The position numbers were made by a program, and so were the translations under genes. A stretch of 64,000 nt of DNA from Aurantiochytrium sp. KH105. Its lineage: Eukaryota; Sar; Bigyra; Thraustochytrida; Thraustochytriidae. The stretch lies in contig BGKB01000014.1 in assembly GCA_003116975.1 (NCBI GenBank), forward strand, positions 80,601-144,600, read 5' to 3'. Below, piece after piece: positions 19,836 to 28,521 of this stretch (position 1 is the first letter of the stretch; every line of letters begins with the position of its first letter). Below the pieces are notes generated by a model. That model saw only the letters and a program-made list of their open reading frames with translations, searched no databases and was not told the DNA's origin.

Positions 19836-20516
19836 ATGGGCTTTCACGAGCTTGCCGGCGAACGAGGCGCCCCAGTCGCAGTTTCGGCGACGCTGAAGGC
19901 GACCGGGGTGAAGCCGACGAGCCTGTTGTATGCGGACGCGAAGAACGCCTCAGCGTGCGTGGCCAACTATACGCACGGTGCCTCAGGTTATTTCCTGCCT
20001 TTGGAAAATTTACCCTCAATTTCTCTGGCAGGTATTGTCGAGGTACTCGGGTGGCTTGTTTTCGCGCTGGCATTGGTCTACATTGCTCTGACCTTGATCA
20101 ATTTGGTCAAAATTGCAATCTGCGTGGCGCGACAGACTCGGGAGGAAAACGAGAAGCGCGCTATAAAGGATCGTCAAGCTGCGGTGACCGACTTTGGTTC
20201 ATGGGCTTCGCGGCGTCGGATTGAGGCTCGGTCAGCAGCGGTTTGGAGTAATCTATGCAACCCAAGTGGAATGGCGCGTAAACTCGCCAAAAGCTGGGTT
20301 GAGCCCGTAAATTCAGGTTTTCATATCGAGACGTTTGAAGACGAAATAATTGGCTTTGCTCTGAAGCCATCAAGCTGGTCGTTCCGGAATCTCTCGCGAG
20401 GTTATTCCGACGCTGATGATGCCGTCGAAGACGATGTCGAGGCCCAGCAAAAAAGTTGGTTGGATGACAGCGTCAGACTGTGTCTGAATGCTGCCCCTAG
20501 CGCGTGCCAACTCTGA
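19836..20516 (+). CDS. Single-span membrane protein, unknown
   Basis: This is a 226-residue protein with ATG at 19836. Residues 1-65 are polar and contain N-A-S and N-Y-T sequons. Residues about 66-96 are strongly hydrophobic (GIVEVLGWLVFALALVYIALTLINLV) and would span a membrane once. The remainder is a basic then acidic cytosolic-looking tail (DADDAVEDDVEAQ). No signal peptide is present, so the orientation is unclear. Codon use is a little more AT-rich than in neighbours, and the stop is followed by an AT-rich spacer. No family is recognised. The reading frame could be longer if an unseen 3' intron exists. Confidence 0.55.
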   Translation: MGFHELAGERGAPVAVSATLKATGVKPTSLLYADAKNASACVANYTHGASGYFLPLENLPSISLAGIVEVLGWLVFALALVYIALTLINLVKIAICVARQTREENEKRAIKDRQAAVTDFGSWASRRRIEARSAAVWSNLCNPSGMARKLAKSWVEPVNSGFHIETFEDEIIGFALKPSSWSFRNLSRGYSDADDAVEDDVEAQQKSWLDDSVRLCLNAAPSACQL

Positions 20517-20994
20517 AGTCTATAATCTGTTTTGTGATCAGTCCAGTGATCACACTCTCTATTTTCTTTTCATGTTTTACTGTCGATAAATCAAGATTTT
20601 ACCTGGACGAGGAGCCGCGATTCAATGGCCTCTGCAGCATGTGTTTATTGGCCTACCGCATAGACAAGAAAATAAGCCAGAAGGGAATCCAGAAAGAGAA
20701 AGAGAGGCGCTGCAAAATGTGGGACGAGACAATTTTTGCAAGGTAAAGAAGAAATCTTGGGCATGGTCGACACAGCGAAAGACGTCATCGCACTGCAGAA
20801 GTCACGTTGAGACCCCACGACAAAAGAATCTCTTGGGCAAGGTCGACACAACAAACATCCTCAGCAAGCAATTTTTTATTTATGAAAGGCGAAAGGCTGT
20901 ACGATATGACAAAAGAGGAGTGTGATTTTTAGTACATGACATCCTCAGAACAACAAAAGGGCGCGACATATATTGGCAAGACAGAGCCAGCGAC
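20517..20994. other. AT-rich spacer with palindrome and short direct duplication
   Basis: No gene is supported. GTGATCA and TGATCAC form an inverted repeat around a six-base centre at about 20533-20552. A duplicated segment of about 32 bases, containing CTTGGGCA(T/A)GGTCGACACA, occurs at about 20747-20780 and again at about 20822-20853. The stretch is between a plus gene and a minus gene ending at 20995, so it holds their 3' ends. Confidence 0.5.
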
Positions 20995-22545
20995 TTAAGG
21001 AGACACTCTATCCGCATGTGCGTTCTTCACCTCGGGATCGGCAGTGCCATGGTCATACTCTTGGCGAAGGTACGTGTATCGATCGCGGATGAGAAGCACC
21101 GGCAGACAGCCAACAACCATGACTCCGCAACCAATCGCGTACGAGTTCAGGGCGCCACCAGCGACCTCGGGCGCCAAAGTGGAGACAAAGATGAATTTGG
21201 AAATTTGAAAGATCATGCGGTCCGTCGACATAACGTACGACTCCAGAGAGTGCTCATGTGTAAAGACGTACTCGAGCTTGGTCTCGTAGACAGCTGTCTG
21301 CCACGCAATGAAGAGCATGAGCGCCAGAACAATGCCAACGAGGAAAAGCCAGGAGGCATCCGTCGCGTAAGCGATCGTAGCCAGGATCCACATGGCCGTT
21401 CCACTGGTGTATCCAGTCACGGTGATCGAGTAATACCAGCTGCGCTTGTCCAAAAGGTGAGCTGCGACGAGCGCGGTAGGAATGGCCAAAGCAATGCCAC
21501 CTGCGCTTGCCACAAAGGTCAAATTGGATACCTCCGGGGGAAACATGCGCGCCATTGCGTAGTAGACCACCTGAATTGGGCCGGAAATGATAAAATCACT
21601 CAGCGCAAGCTGGACAAAGCGGCGGTTCGAGAAGAGGAGCGAGAGTCCTGTCTTAATGCTCGTATGCGCCGGCCGGCTCGCGGAGGGCGATGGAAGCGTA
21701 GGCGGGTGATCTTTGACGGACACGAGAGTAATTAAAAAAACAAGCGTCGTGAAGAGACTCATGATGAGGTCGAGAAGGCGCAGATTAACGGGGAGGTAGC
21801 AGCAAAACTCTTCCTCGGCGTACTCGTATTCCTCGATTTCACAAGAGAGAGGTTCGCCTGCAAGTTGCGCGGCGTTGTAGGCGTTCAAGAGGTCCGCTTG
21901 AATCTGGTCCACGTTGCAGCTGCGCAAAGAGAGGTCGACAACCTTGAAGTCTGAGGTAGCCAGCATCGGCCCAACGATGAGCGAGGCTCCTGTGCCGAGA
22001 AGAGAGAGTAGCGCGGTGATGGCCGTGGCCTTGGCTCGTTCCGACTCCGGAAACCAAACGTTGCTGACCATAAGCAAGCTTGAGGACACACAAGGTCCAA
22101 ATATCGAAGAAATCGTCCGAGCTCCCAGCACGCCAAAGTAGCTGTCATCAGTGACATACCACATCCACGCTGAAAACGCGAGAAAGAAGCTGCCAACTTT
22201 GAGCATCCTCAGGCCCCAGCGGGAGACGGAAAAGGCGGCAAAGAGATAGGCGCAGATGAGCACGATTGCGTCAAAAGTTGCAAGGAAGTCGATACCCAGC
22301 ACTAGGTTGTTGTCGGCATCTCGCGAGTATGCCTGATTTGGCACGTCAAAGTACTTGGCATATGTCGGAGAAAGCGGGACCTGCCTGCTGATGGACAGAT
22401 TCCATCCAAAGTACGAGAGCGCCAATGAAGCCAGCACGGCCCATCGTCGCTTGTACACCTTGATGGACCCGTCCGGCAGGAGTTCCATCTTGCGCGGCTC
22501 CTCTGGTGCGCGGCTCTCTGCAGACCTTTTCATGCGCGCGAGCAT
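20995..22545 (-). CDS. MFS transporter, FLVCR/SLC49-like (copy 1)
   Basis: This 516-residue, 12-helix transporter of the major facilitator superfamily starts at ATG 22545. A second Met at residue 20 (MELLPDGSIKVY) aligns with the start region of the neighbouring copy and is an alternative. Seen: KRRWAVLASLALSYFGWN at the first helix, the segment VSRWGLRMLKVGSFFLAFSAW, and NVWFPESERAKATAI, followed by a Gly-rich helix ending GPML. These correspond to the RW..L and NWF..ERA.A patterns of FLVCR-related (SLC49) carriers. A cysteine-containing extracellular loop (SCEIEEYEYAEEEFCCYLP) lies between helices 6 and 7, where MFS proteins normally have a cytosolic loop, so topology deserves checking. Substrate is unknown; haem, choline and ethanolamine are the known ones in the family. 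It is tandem with a close paralogue at 23615-25129 in the same direction. Confidence 0.85.
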   Translation of the reverse strand: MLARMKRSAESRAPEEPRKMELLPDGSIKVYKRRWAVLASLALSYFGWNLSISRQVPLSPTYAKYFDVPNQAYSRDADNNLVLGIDFLATFDAIVLICAYLFAAFSVSRWGLRMLKVGSFFLAFSAWMWYVTDDSYFGVLGARTISSIFGPCVSSSLLMVSNVWFPESERAKATAITALLSLLGTGASLIVGPMLATSDFKVVDLSLRSCNVDQIQADLLNAYNAAQLAGEPLSCEIEEYEYAEEEFCCYLPVNLRLLDLIMSLFTTLVFLITLVSVKDHPPTLPSPSASRPAHTSIKTGLSLLFSNRRFVQLALSDFIISGPIQVVYYAMARMFPPEVSNLTFVASAGGIALAIPTALVAAHLLDKRSWYYSITVTGYTSGTAMWILATIAYATDASWLFLVGIVLALMLFIAWQTAVYETKLEYVFTHEHSLESYVMSTDRMIFQISKFIFVSTLAPEVAGGALNSYAIGCGVMVVGCLPVLLIRDRYTYLRQEYDHGTADPEVKNAHADRVSP

Positions 22546-23614
22546 CGTCCTACTTTCGTTGTAGTAGGCCTAGTTCGACAAGATGTCAAACGCTATGTAT
22601 CAATGGAAAAAGACGTCCGCACGATAAGCTTAGTACTTCGAGTGTGAAGTAAGGCCTAATTGCGTTCAAGGTCGGTATGTCTCTCTGTCTGTCTGTCTGT
22701 TTGCCTTTCTGTCTGCTGGTGAGCTGGGTTCGGAGATGAAGGTGTCTCGAGCTTTGCGCGCAAATCGCTTGTCTTGCCACGTCTTGCCTTCTTGCGCCTT
22801 GGCTCGCCTTGCCTGGCCTCGCCTTGCCTTGCCTTGCCTTGCTCGAAGTCGACAAGGCGCAGTGCTGCGCGATGCTGCGCTACAAATTAATTTGCAGCGT
22901 CAGCCGCCGATGGCGGTCTCCTCACGCGCCCGCGGTGTCTGCAGGCTCGACGCGCAGCGAGCGAGCTCTGCTCGAAAGCTGCTGCAGGCCGGAGCGGCAA
23001 GTACCCGAGCAGCGCAAAAGGTCTGGGCGACCTGCGCGGCAGACCCGGTCTCGCCGAGGTTTTGCGCGGCGGGATTGGCTATGAGCAACTGGACTCCGTA
23101 AGAGACGCGTAGCTTGCCCGTGGATGACGGTAGCGCGTTCTCGTAGGGGAAACGCTACGAGTGTAACTTGTGAACCGGCGCCTAGCCGCAGCACGTGTCC
23201 GCGAGTCCTGACTCGGTCTCGGCAAGCTCAATGCTCGACGCGTCGGCTACAGCTCAATACAGCTTCAGCTGGCGCATACAGAGGAGAGGTCGCGTGCTAG
23301 TACTTGCCGTGTGCGTGAGTGTGTATGTGTGTATGCGAGCGCGCGGTCTGGGATCGGTTGCAGTTCGCATGTCGAGGAGGGAGGGCTGGCGCCGGGAACG
23401 AGATCCGGGACCCTCGGAGGGAATGAAAATTCCCCAGAGACGAGACTTGCGAGGAGAGTATGCAAGAGCTTAGCGTGTTGCTACGTTTGACCACTCGAGT
23501 GCGGCGTCATTACTATCTGTCCTATGACGCTTGCCTTCGTTTTGCTGTCATTGATAAATAGATATAGATTGATAGATTGATTGATGGGTATTATGTTCTA
23601 CTATGGACGGACTT
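22546..23614. other. Spacer between the tandem MFS genes
   Basis: No gene is supported. A CCTTG/CCTCG pentamer-like run occurs at about 22795-22850 and a TCTG run at 22681-22700. A GATA/GATT-rich stretch lies near 23555-23585. It should hold the promoter of copy 1 and the 3' UTR of copy 2. Confidence 0.45.
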
Positions 23615-25129
23615 TTACGCCTGTGAGACAGACGCCGTGCCTTGGCACTCAGCCTCTGCGTTGCTGTGATCGTAAGCTTGGCGCAAGTAAAGGTAGCGAT
23701 CGCGGATGAAGAGCACGGGCAAGCAGCCAACCACCATAAGGCCACAGCCAATGCCGTACGTGTTGAGCGCTCCGCCGACAACCTCGGGCACCAAGCAGGA
23801 CACGAAGACGAACTTGCCAATTTGGATGATAATACGGTCCGTAGAAATGACGTAGGTTTCGAGCGAATGCTGGTGCGTAAAGACGTACTCGAGCTTGGTC
23901 TCAAAGACGGCTGTTTGCCAGGCGATAAAGAGCGAGAGCGCAAGCACCACGCCAAAGATAAAGAGCCCCGAGGTCTCTGTTGCGAACGCAATGGTTGCAA
24001 GAATCCACATGAGCGTGCCGGTCGTGTAGCCTGCCACCGTAGTGGTATAGTACCAACCACGCTTGTCGAGCAGGTGCGCCGCCAAAATTGCCGTGGGGAT
24101 GGCCAGCGCGAGGCCGATGGCGCTTACGACAAAACTCAGACTCGACACCGCCGGAGGAAACATGCGTGCCATCGCGTAATAAAGTACACTCACGGGTCCT
24201 GAAATGATGAAGTCACTAAGCGTCAACATGAGGAAGCGGCGACTCGAAACGAGCGCGTGAAGGCCAGTTCTGATGCTTGTGTCCGCCTTGCGGCCAGCGG
24301 AAGGGGAAGGCAATGTAGGTGGCTCATTGCGAACAGAAACGAGGGTAATGAAAGCCACGACAGTCATAAAGATTGCCATGATGAGGTCCAGCAGGCGCAA
24401 ATTCACGGGCAAATAACAACAAAATTCCTCTTCTGCGTACTCGTACCCCTCGATCTCGCAAGACAGGGGTTCGCCTGCAACCTGTGCAGCCGTGTAGGCA
24501 ATGTAAAGGTCTGGCTGAATCTTATCCACGTTGCAGCTGCGCAACGTCAAGTCAACAACCTTGAAGGGAGAAGTAGCCAGCATCGGGCCCACAATCAGCG
24601 CAGCGCCCGTGCCGAGTAGCAGAAAGAGCGAGATTACAGCGGTTCCCTTTGCGCGTTCGTTCTCAGGGAACCACACATTACTGACAACGAGAATGCTCGA
24701 CGAGATGCATGGCGCGAAGATAGATGTGATGGTGCGCGCCCCAAGCACTCCAAAGTAGCTATCATCAGCAGCGTACCACATCCAAGCTGAAAATGCCAGG
24801 CAAAAGCTGCTGAACGTGAGCATGCGGAGTCCCCAGCGAGACACAACTTTAGCTGCAACGATGTAGGAGCAAATGAGCACAAGCGCATCAAAGGTGGTGA
24901 GAAAGTCGATACCCAGCACAAGGTTATTATTGTCATCCCGCGAGAAGGCCTGGTTTGGGACGTTAAAATGCTTGGCGTACGTCGGAGACAGCGGCACCTG
25001 CCTGCTCATGTTCATCGTCCACCCAAAGCCACAGAGAGCCACGGATGCTAGAACCGCCCAGCGTCTTGGGTACACCTTGATTGACCCATCGGGGAGGAGC
25101 TCCACGCTGCGCTCCGAAGACTTGCTCAT
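23615..25129 (-). CDS. MFS transporter, FLVCR/SLC49-like (copy 2)
   Basis: This 504-residue paralogue of the gene at 20995-22545 is collinear along its whole length and clearly derives from it by tandem duplication. Shared blocks include VELLPDGSIKVYPRRWAVLAS, SRQVPLSPTYAKHFNVPNQA, LGIDFLTTFDALVLIC, NVWFPENERAKGTA and the cysteine loop CEIEGYEYAEEEFCCYLPVN. It differs mainly by lacking the basic N-terminal 12 residues and by substitutions in helices 4, 9 and 11. The ATG at 25129 gives the short N-terminus MSKSSERS. Function as for copy 1. Whether the two copies divide substrates or expression cannot be judged from sequence. Confidence 0.85.
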   Translation of the reverse strand: MSKSSERSVELLPDGSIKVYPRRWAVLASVALCGFGWTMNMSRQVPLSPTYAKHFNVPNQAFSRDDNNNLVLGIDFLTTFDALVLICSYIVAAKVVSRWGLRMLTFSSFCLAFSAWMWYAADDSYFGVLGARTITSIFAPCISSSILVVSNVWFPENERAKGTAVISLFLLLGTGAALIVGPMLATSPFKVVDLTLRSCNVDKIQPDLYIAYTAAQVAGEPLSCEIEGYEYAEEEFCCYLPVNLRLLDLIMAIFMTVVAFITLVSVRNEPPTLPSPSAGRKADTSIRTGLHALVSSRRFLMLTLSDFIISGPVSVLYYAMARMFPPAVSSLSFVVSAIGLALAIPTAILAAHLLDKRGWYYTTTVAGYTTGTLMWILATIAFATETSGLFIFGVVLALSLFIAWQTAVFETKLEYVFTHQHSLETYVISTDRIIIQIGKFVFVSCLVPEVVGGALNTYGIGCGLMVVGCLPVLFIRDRYLYLRQAYDHSNAEAECQGTASVSQA

Positions 25130-26799
25130 CCTACGTAGCTATTCTGTTCGCCAAGTATGAAGACGACAAGCCCACCTTGACTTGCTGCTCGTTGTCGCTG
25201 TCAAGTCTTTGTCCCGTCACTTGGCGCCGCCGCGAGGCCACGCGAGGGCCCGAGCGGAGCAAGGGGGCGCGCGCGAGCAGGGGGGGGGTTGCCTGCTTGC
25301 TTGCTTTTGCTAGCTAGCCTGATTCTCGAAGCCGCGCGGGGCGAGCGGCCTGGTGTCGGCAACTGCTAGGACGAGCGCCGCCGTTCGGGTTTTGCCCGGC
25401 TGCGCTGGCCTGGCTGATCTTCGTTCCATTCCCTCAAGTGCAGCGAGTGGTAAACGAGTGCACACGTCGCTTACCCGATGGATGCGCCTGCGGTGAGGTA
25501 TAGCGCGATCGCGAGAGCCGCGGTGGACACCCTCGCTCGCCGTGCTGCTTCCAGCCCACACCCAGCGACGTCTGATGTACCGAGAGGGGACACGCGGAGG
25601 CTGTCGCGAGGAGCTCGGGGTGTCGTCTTTCTTGTCGGGCGAGAGCATGCTGATGCTTGCATGCGTGCAGGCCGCGTCGCACTTGAAGGCCGTGGGGATG
25701 GAGGGCATGCTTGGCCCCGTCGGCCGGCGCCTCGGTGGCGGCCACGGTGGCGGAGGCGAGATCGAGCCCGACTTTAGAAAAGCGACGGAGCTGGATGGAC
25801 GAGGAGGAGGAATGGGCGAGGGACGCGGGGATGGGCAACTGATGGTGGCAGCCGGCGCGGCCATCGCTGAGATGGTGGGGAGATCTAGGGAAGCGGCGGG
25901 GCGCTCTTTCATGATGATGGTAAAAAACCAAACGCACCATCTTTTCGTCGAACGTTTTATTACTTTTTTGGTGTCGGTGTCGTTGTTGATGTGGTTGTGC
26001 GCGATGATGATGGATCATCGAAGAGCTCCAGCACGGCGTCGATGCATGAGGCCAGTACGATACGTTCCGCAGAGGTGGCTGGCTGGCTGGCTGGCTGGCT
26101 GGCGCGGATGTCTATCTGGTCGATCACGAGTAGCTGGACTGGATGGCCCACGGGGATGCAAAAAGATTTCTGTATGTAGGCCATACCTACTCGCTGCGAC
26201 GAAGTCGTAGTTTATTGGCAAACGTCCGCTAGCTGGGTGGCTCGCCAGGCCAAGCTGAAGCTCGAAGCTCGAAGCTGGCCCGCGGGGATAGAAAGAGAAA
26301 CAAAGGATGGTGCAGGCCTGCTACTGTACTTGTTACGACGGAATTGTCAACGTTCACGAGTGGTGCAAAACGAATGACGGAACGACCGACTGACCGACCG
26401 GCCGGCCGAGCAACCGATTTGGCCCAGTCGGCCGTCTACGAGTAGGCCCTCGTGCAAATCTTGTGAGCAAACTGGCTGACGGTGGCTGACAATGAGTATG
26501 CTTGCGCGGCCACAAGCCAGCAAGCGGCCCTAGGCGGCTGGCTTCGTGGCGTGCGGCTAGCGCGCTTCAAGTTCAAGTTCGAGTTGTGGCCGCGCGTTCT
26601 CGTTCTTTCAATCGCCGCCGTGCTGGGCCCCAGGCTTGCCTTTGCGTCGCGTTCTCAATCACGACGTGTTCTCAAAGGTGTGCGCCCCGCTCGATGCCAC
26701 GGTTAGGTCGAGCCCTTGGAGCAAAACTTGAAGAAGAGCGAGCACGAGGACGACGACGCGGACGAGGAGCACGAGGACGGACGGGAGAACGCGAGACGC
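25130..26799. other. 1.7 kb spacer with an unresolved possible gene
   Basis: Conflicting open frames overlap at 25300-26200 on both strands and none shows a recognised domain. One plus-strand possibility starts at ATG 25479, splices at a GTGAGG donor (25494) into an acceptor near 25670, and continues through a Gly-rich segment into a hydrophobic stretch near 25940-26010. Its tail runs through a GGCT microsatellite (26076-26103) and looks non-coding. I do not call it. The last 80 bases before 26800 are open in frame with the EED-like gene and acidic, but the only starts there are non-ATG. Confidence 0.35.
26076..26103. repeat. GGCT tetranucleotide microsatellite
   Basis: About seven perfect GGCT units lie in the spacer before the EED-like gene. 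Confidence 0.9.
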
Positions 26800-28122
26800 A
26801 TGCAGGCCTCCGATGATGCCGTCGTGGCGGCGGCGGCGGCGGCGGCGGCGCGCACAGCCAGCTCAGCCGAGGAGCGCATCCTAAACCTTCAACTGCGCAA
26901 GATCGTCAAGGAAAACCATCTGGCTCCCGTGGAGATGCTTCAATACCATCCCAAGGAGAGCAACAGACACATGCTGGCCTCCGTGGGCGCCAGCCTCGTA
27001 AGCATCTACGACAATAGTCACTGTGGAGGCCACTTGGACCTTTCGTGCGTGCTGCAAAACGTTGAAACTGAGTACGCCAAGGGAGGCACGCTGTCTTGCC
27101 TCGCTTGGCTGCAACAGCCAGAGAACTGGGAAAATGAAGCCCTTTTGGCTTTTGCCGGCGAGTCCGGGGAAGTGAGCGTCATGAGCGTGGCTCATTGTCG
27201 CGTGGTTGGCCTCTTCAAGGGCCACACGTCCGCCGTCAAGGATCTGGAGGCCCATCCGTGTCTTCCTGGTGTCGTCGTTTCCGTCGCTGACGACCAAACT
27301 GCGCGCGTATGGAACGGTCTGCAGGAGCACGACTATGCCACACGCGAGCAAGAACTCCGCCTAGCCTGTCTGGCTGTCTTTGATATTGGCACGGATGTTC
27401 CAAGCAGCATAGCATGTCATCCATCCGGACAGAGCTTCGTCGTTGGCTACACGAGTGGCCGAGTCACTTTCTTTGATGCAGACATAATGACCTCTTGGGA
27501 GTCTGCTGCAGAAAATCCTGCTCCTGCTGCCCCTGTTGCTCCTGCTTCCGCGTCCGACGACCGCCATTGCAAGAGGTCTGCAAACGCTCGGGACCTTATT
27601 GCTCCAGGCAATGCTGCCATTGACAGTCTCGAGTTCATTGACGAGAATCGCGTTGCTGTCCTCGATGCGCGCGGTCGACTTGTGGTGCAGAACATATCTG
27701 ACTCTGAGCCACTGTCCGTCATGTCTGTTCCGCACAGCTCTGATCCGACCATTCGCGCCGACTACACAAACCATCGTCGCACACGCTTTGGCATTTCATC
27801 CTGCCGTCGCTTCATTGGATGCGGAAACAATTGGGGCGAGGTCTATGTCTTTGACATTGAGAAAGCTGCGCAAATCCACATGATTGGAATGCCTCGTATT
27901 CGCTCGCCCGTGACCTCCTGCGCATTCATCCGTGACTGCTCAAGTGTGGCGATTGCCACTTCTGATTCCATTCTGTGGCGATGGGACGCGGTGACGCCTG
28001 AACAGGTCCTTGTTGAATCTGACGTTCTTGCTGCGTCGCCCAGAGCGACGACGAAAACAGAAGACCTGAAGTCCAGCTCTGATTCCAGTGGACCGGAAGC
28101 TATGATCGTGGATGCCGCATAG
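26800..28122 (+). CDS. EED/ESC-like WD40 protein (PRC2 subunit homologue)
   Basis: This 440-residue protein is almost the length of human EED (441). EED is the WD40 core subunit of Polycomb repressive complex 2, which methylates histone H3 lysine 27 in the nucleus. Seen: ENHLAPVEMLQYH then MLASVGASLVSIYD, ALLAFAGESGEVSVMSV, GHTSAVKDLEAHP with ARVWN, and near the C-terminus RFGISSCRRFIGCGNNWGE. The last strand ends in SILWRWD. These align block by block with EED, including its distinctive final repeat and terminal IWRWD. The ATG at 26800 is chosen because the frame upstream opens only with TTG and is closed by TAG at 26704. An octo-alanine run follows the start. By my alignment the three blades that form the trimethyl-lysine cage lack their aromatic residues. 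LRWD1 is the nearest alternative. Confidence 0.78.
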   Translation: MQASDDAVVAAAAAAAARTASSAEERILNLQLRKIVKENHLAPVEMLQYHPKESNRHMLASVGASLVSIYDNSHCGGHLDLSCVLQNVETEYAKGGTLSCLAWLQQPENWENEALLAFAGESGEVSVMSVAHCRVVGLFKGHTSAVKDLEAHPCLPGVVVSVADDQTARVWNGLQEHDYATREQELRLACLAVFDIGTDVPSSIACHPSGQSFVVGYTSGRVTFFDADIMTSWESAAENPAPAAPVAPASASDDRHCKRSANARDLIAPGNAAIDSLEFIDENRVAVLDARGRLVVQNISDSEPLSVMSVPHSSDPTIRADYTNHRRTRFGISSCRRFIGCGNNWGEVYVFDIEKAAQIHMIGMPRIRSPVTSCAFIRDCSSVAIATSDSILWRWDAVTPEQVLVESDVLAASPRATTKTEDLKSSSDSSGPEAMIVDAA

Positions 28123-28521
28123 GAAATTGGAAATAAAAAAAGTATAGAAATTTACTGGAAAGCTGTCACCAAGAGGAATTCGAGACGCCAATGCGAGAGA
28201 GCTTTCTCTGTCTCTTTTTCTTTCCCTTGCGTCTGCTTCTCACATGCAGAGCGGATTGTTAGCGTCGGTGCTAGGCCTACAATCTGAAGAGAAAAAAGTT
28301 GAAACAGAGCAAAACGCGAAAAGGACAGGTTAGTCATGTCCCGAATAACGGACACCTCAACATGGAATGTCAAAGTCGTCCCAAATCATCAAAGCACATA
28401 AGCAAGCAAGTCTGCGGCATACGAGGCGTCGCGAAGACGCGCCCATTCCTGGCCTGTCACTTGGAGAGGTGATTGGCGTGCGTGGCGACTGCAAGGGAGA
28501 AAGAAGAAAAACGTCGAACAC
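28123..28521. other. Spacer between EED-like and flagellar repeat genes
   Basis: About 400 bases lie between two genes in the same direction. An A-rich stretch just after the stop could be the polyadenylation zone. No gene or clear signal is seen. Confidence 0.45.

Noticed and set aside
25310-26210. Overlapping open frames on both strands, some Gly-rich or Pro/Ser-rich, and a possible spliced plus-strand gene from 25479
   Set aside because: No frame shows a domain, the splice signals lack the CTRAC motif seen elsewhere, and the 3' part runs into a microsatellite.
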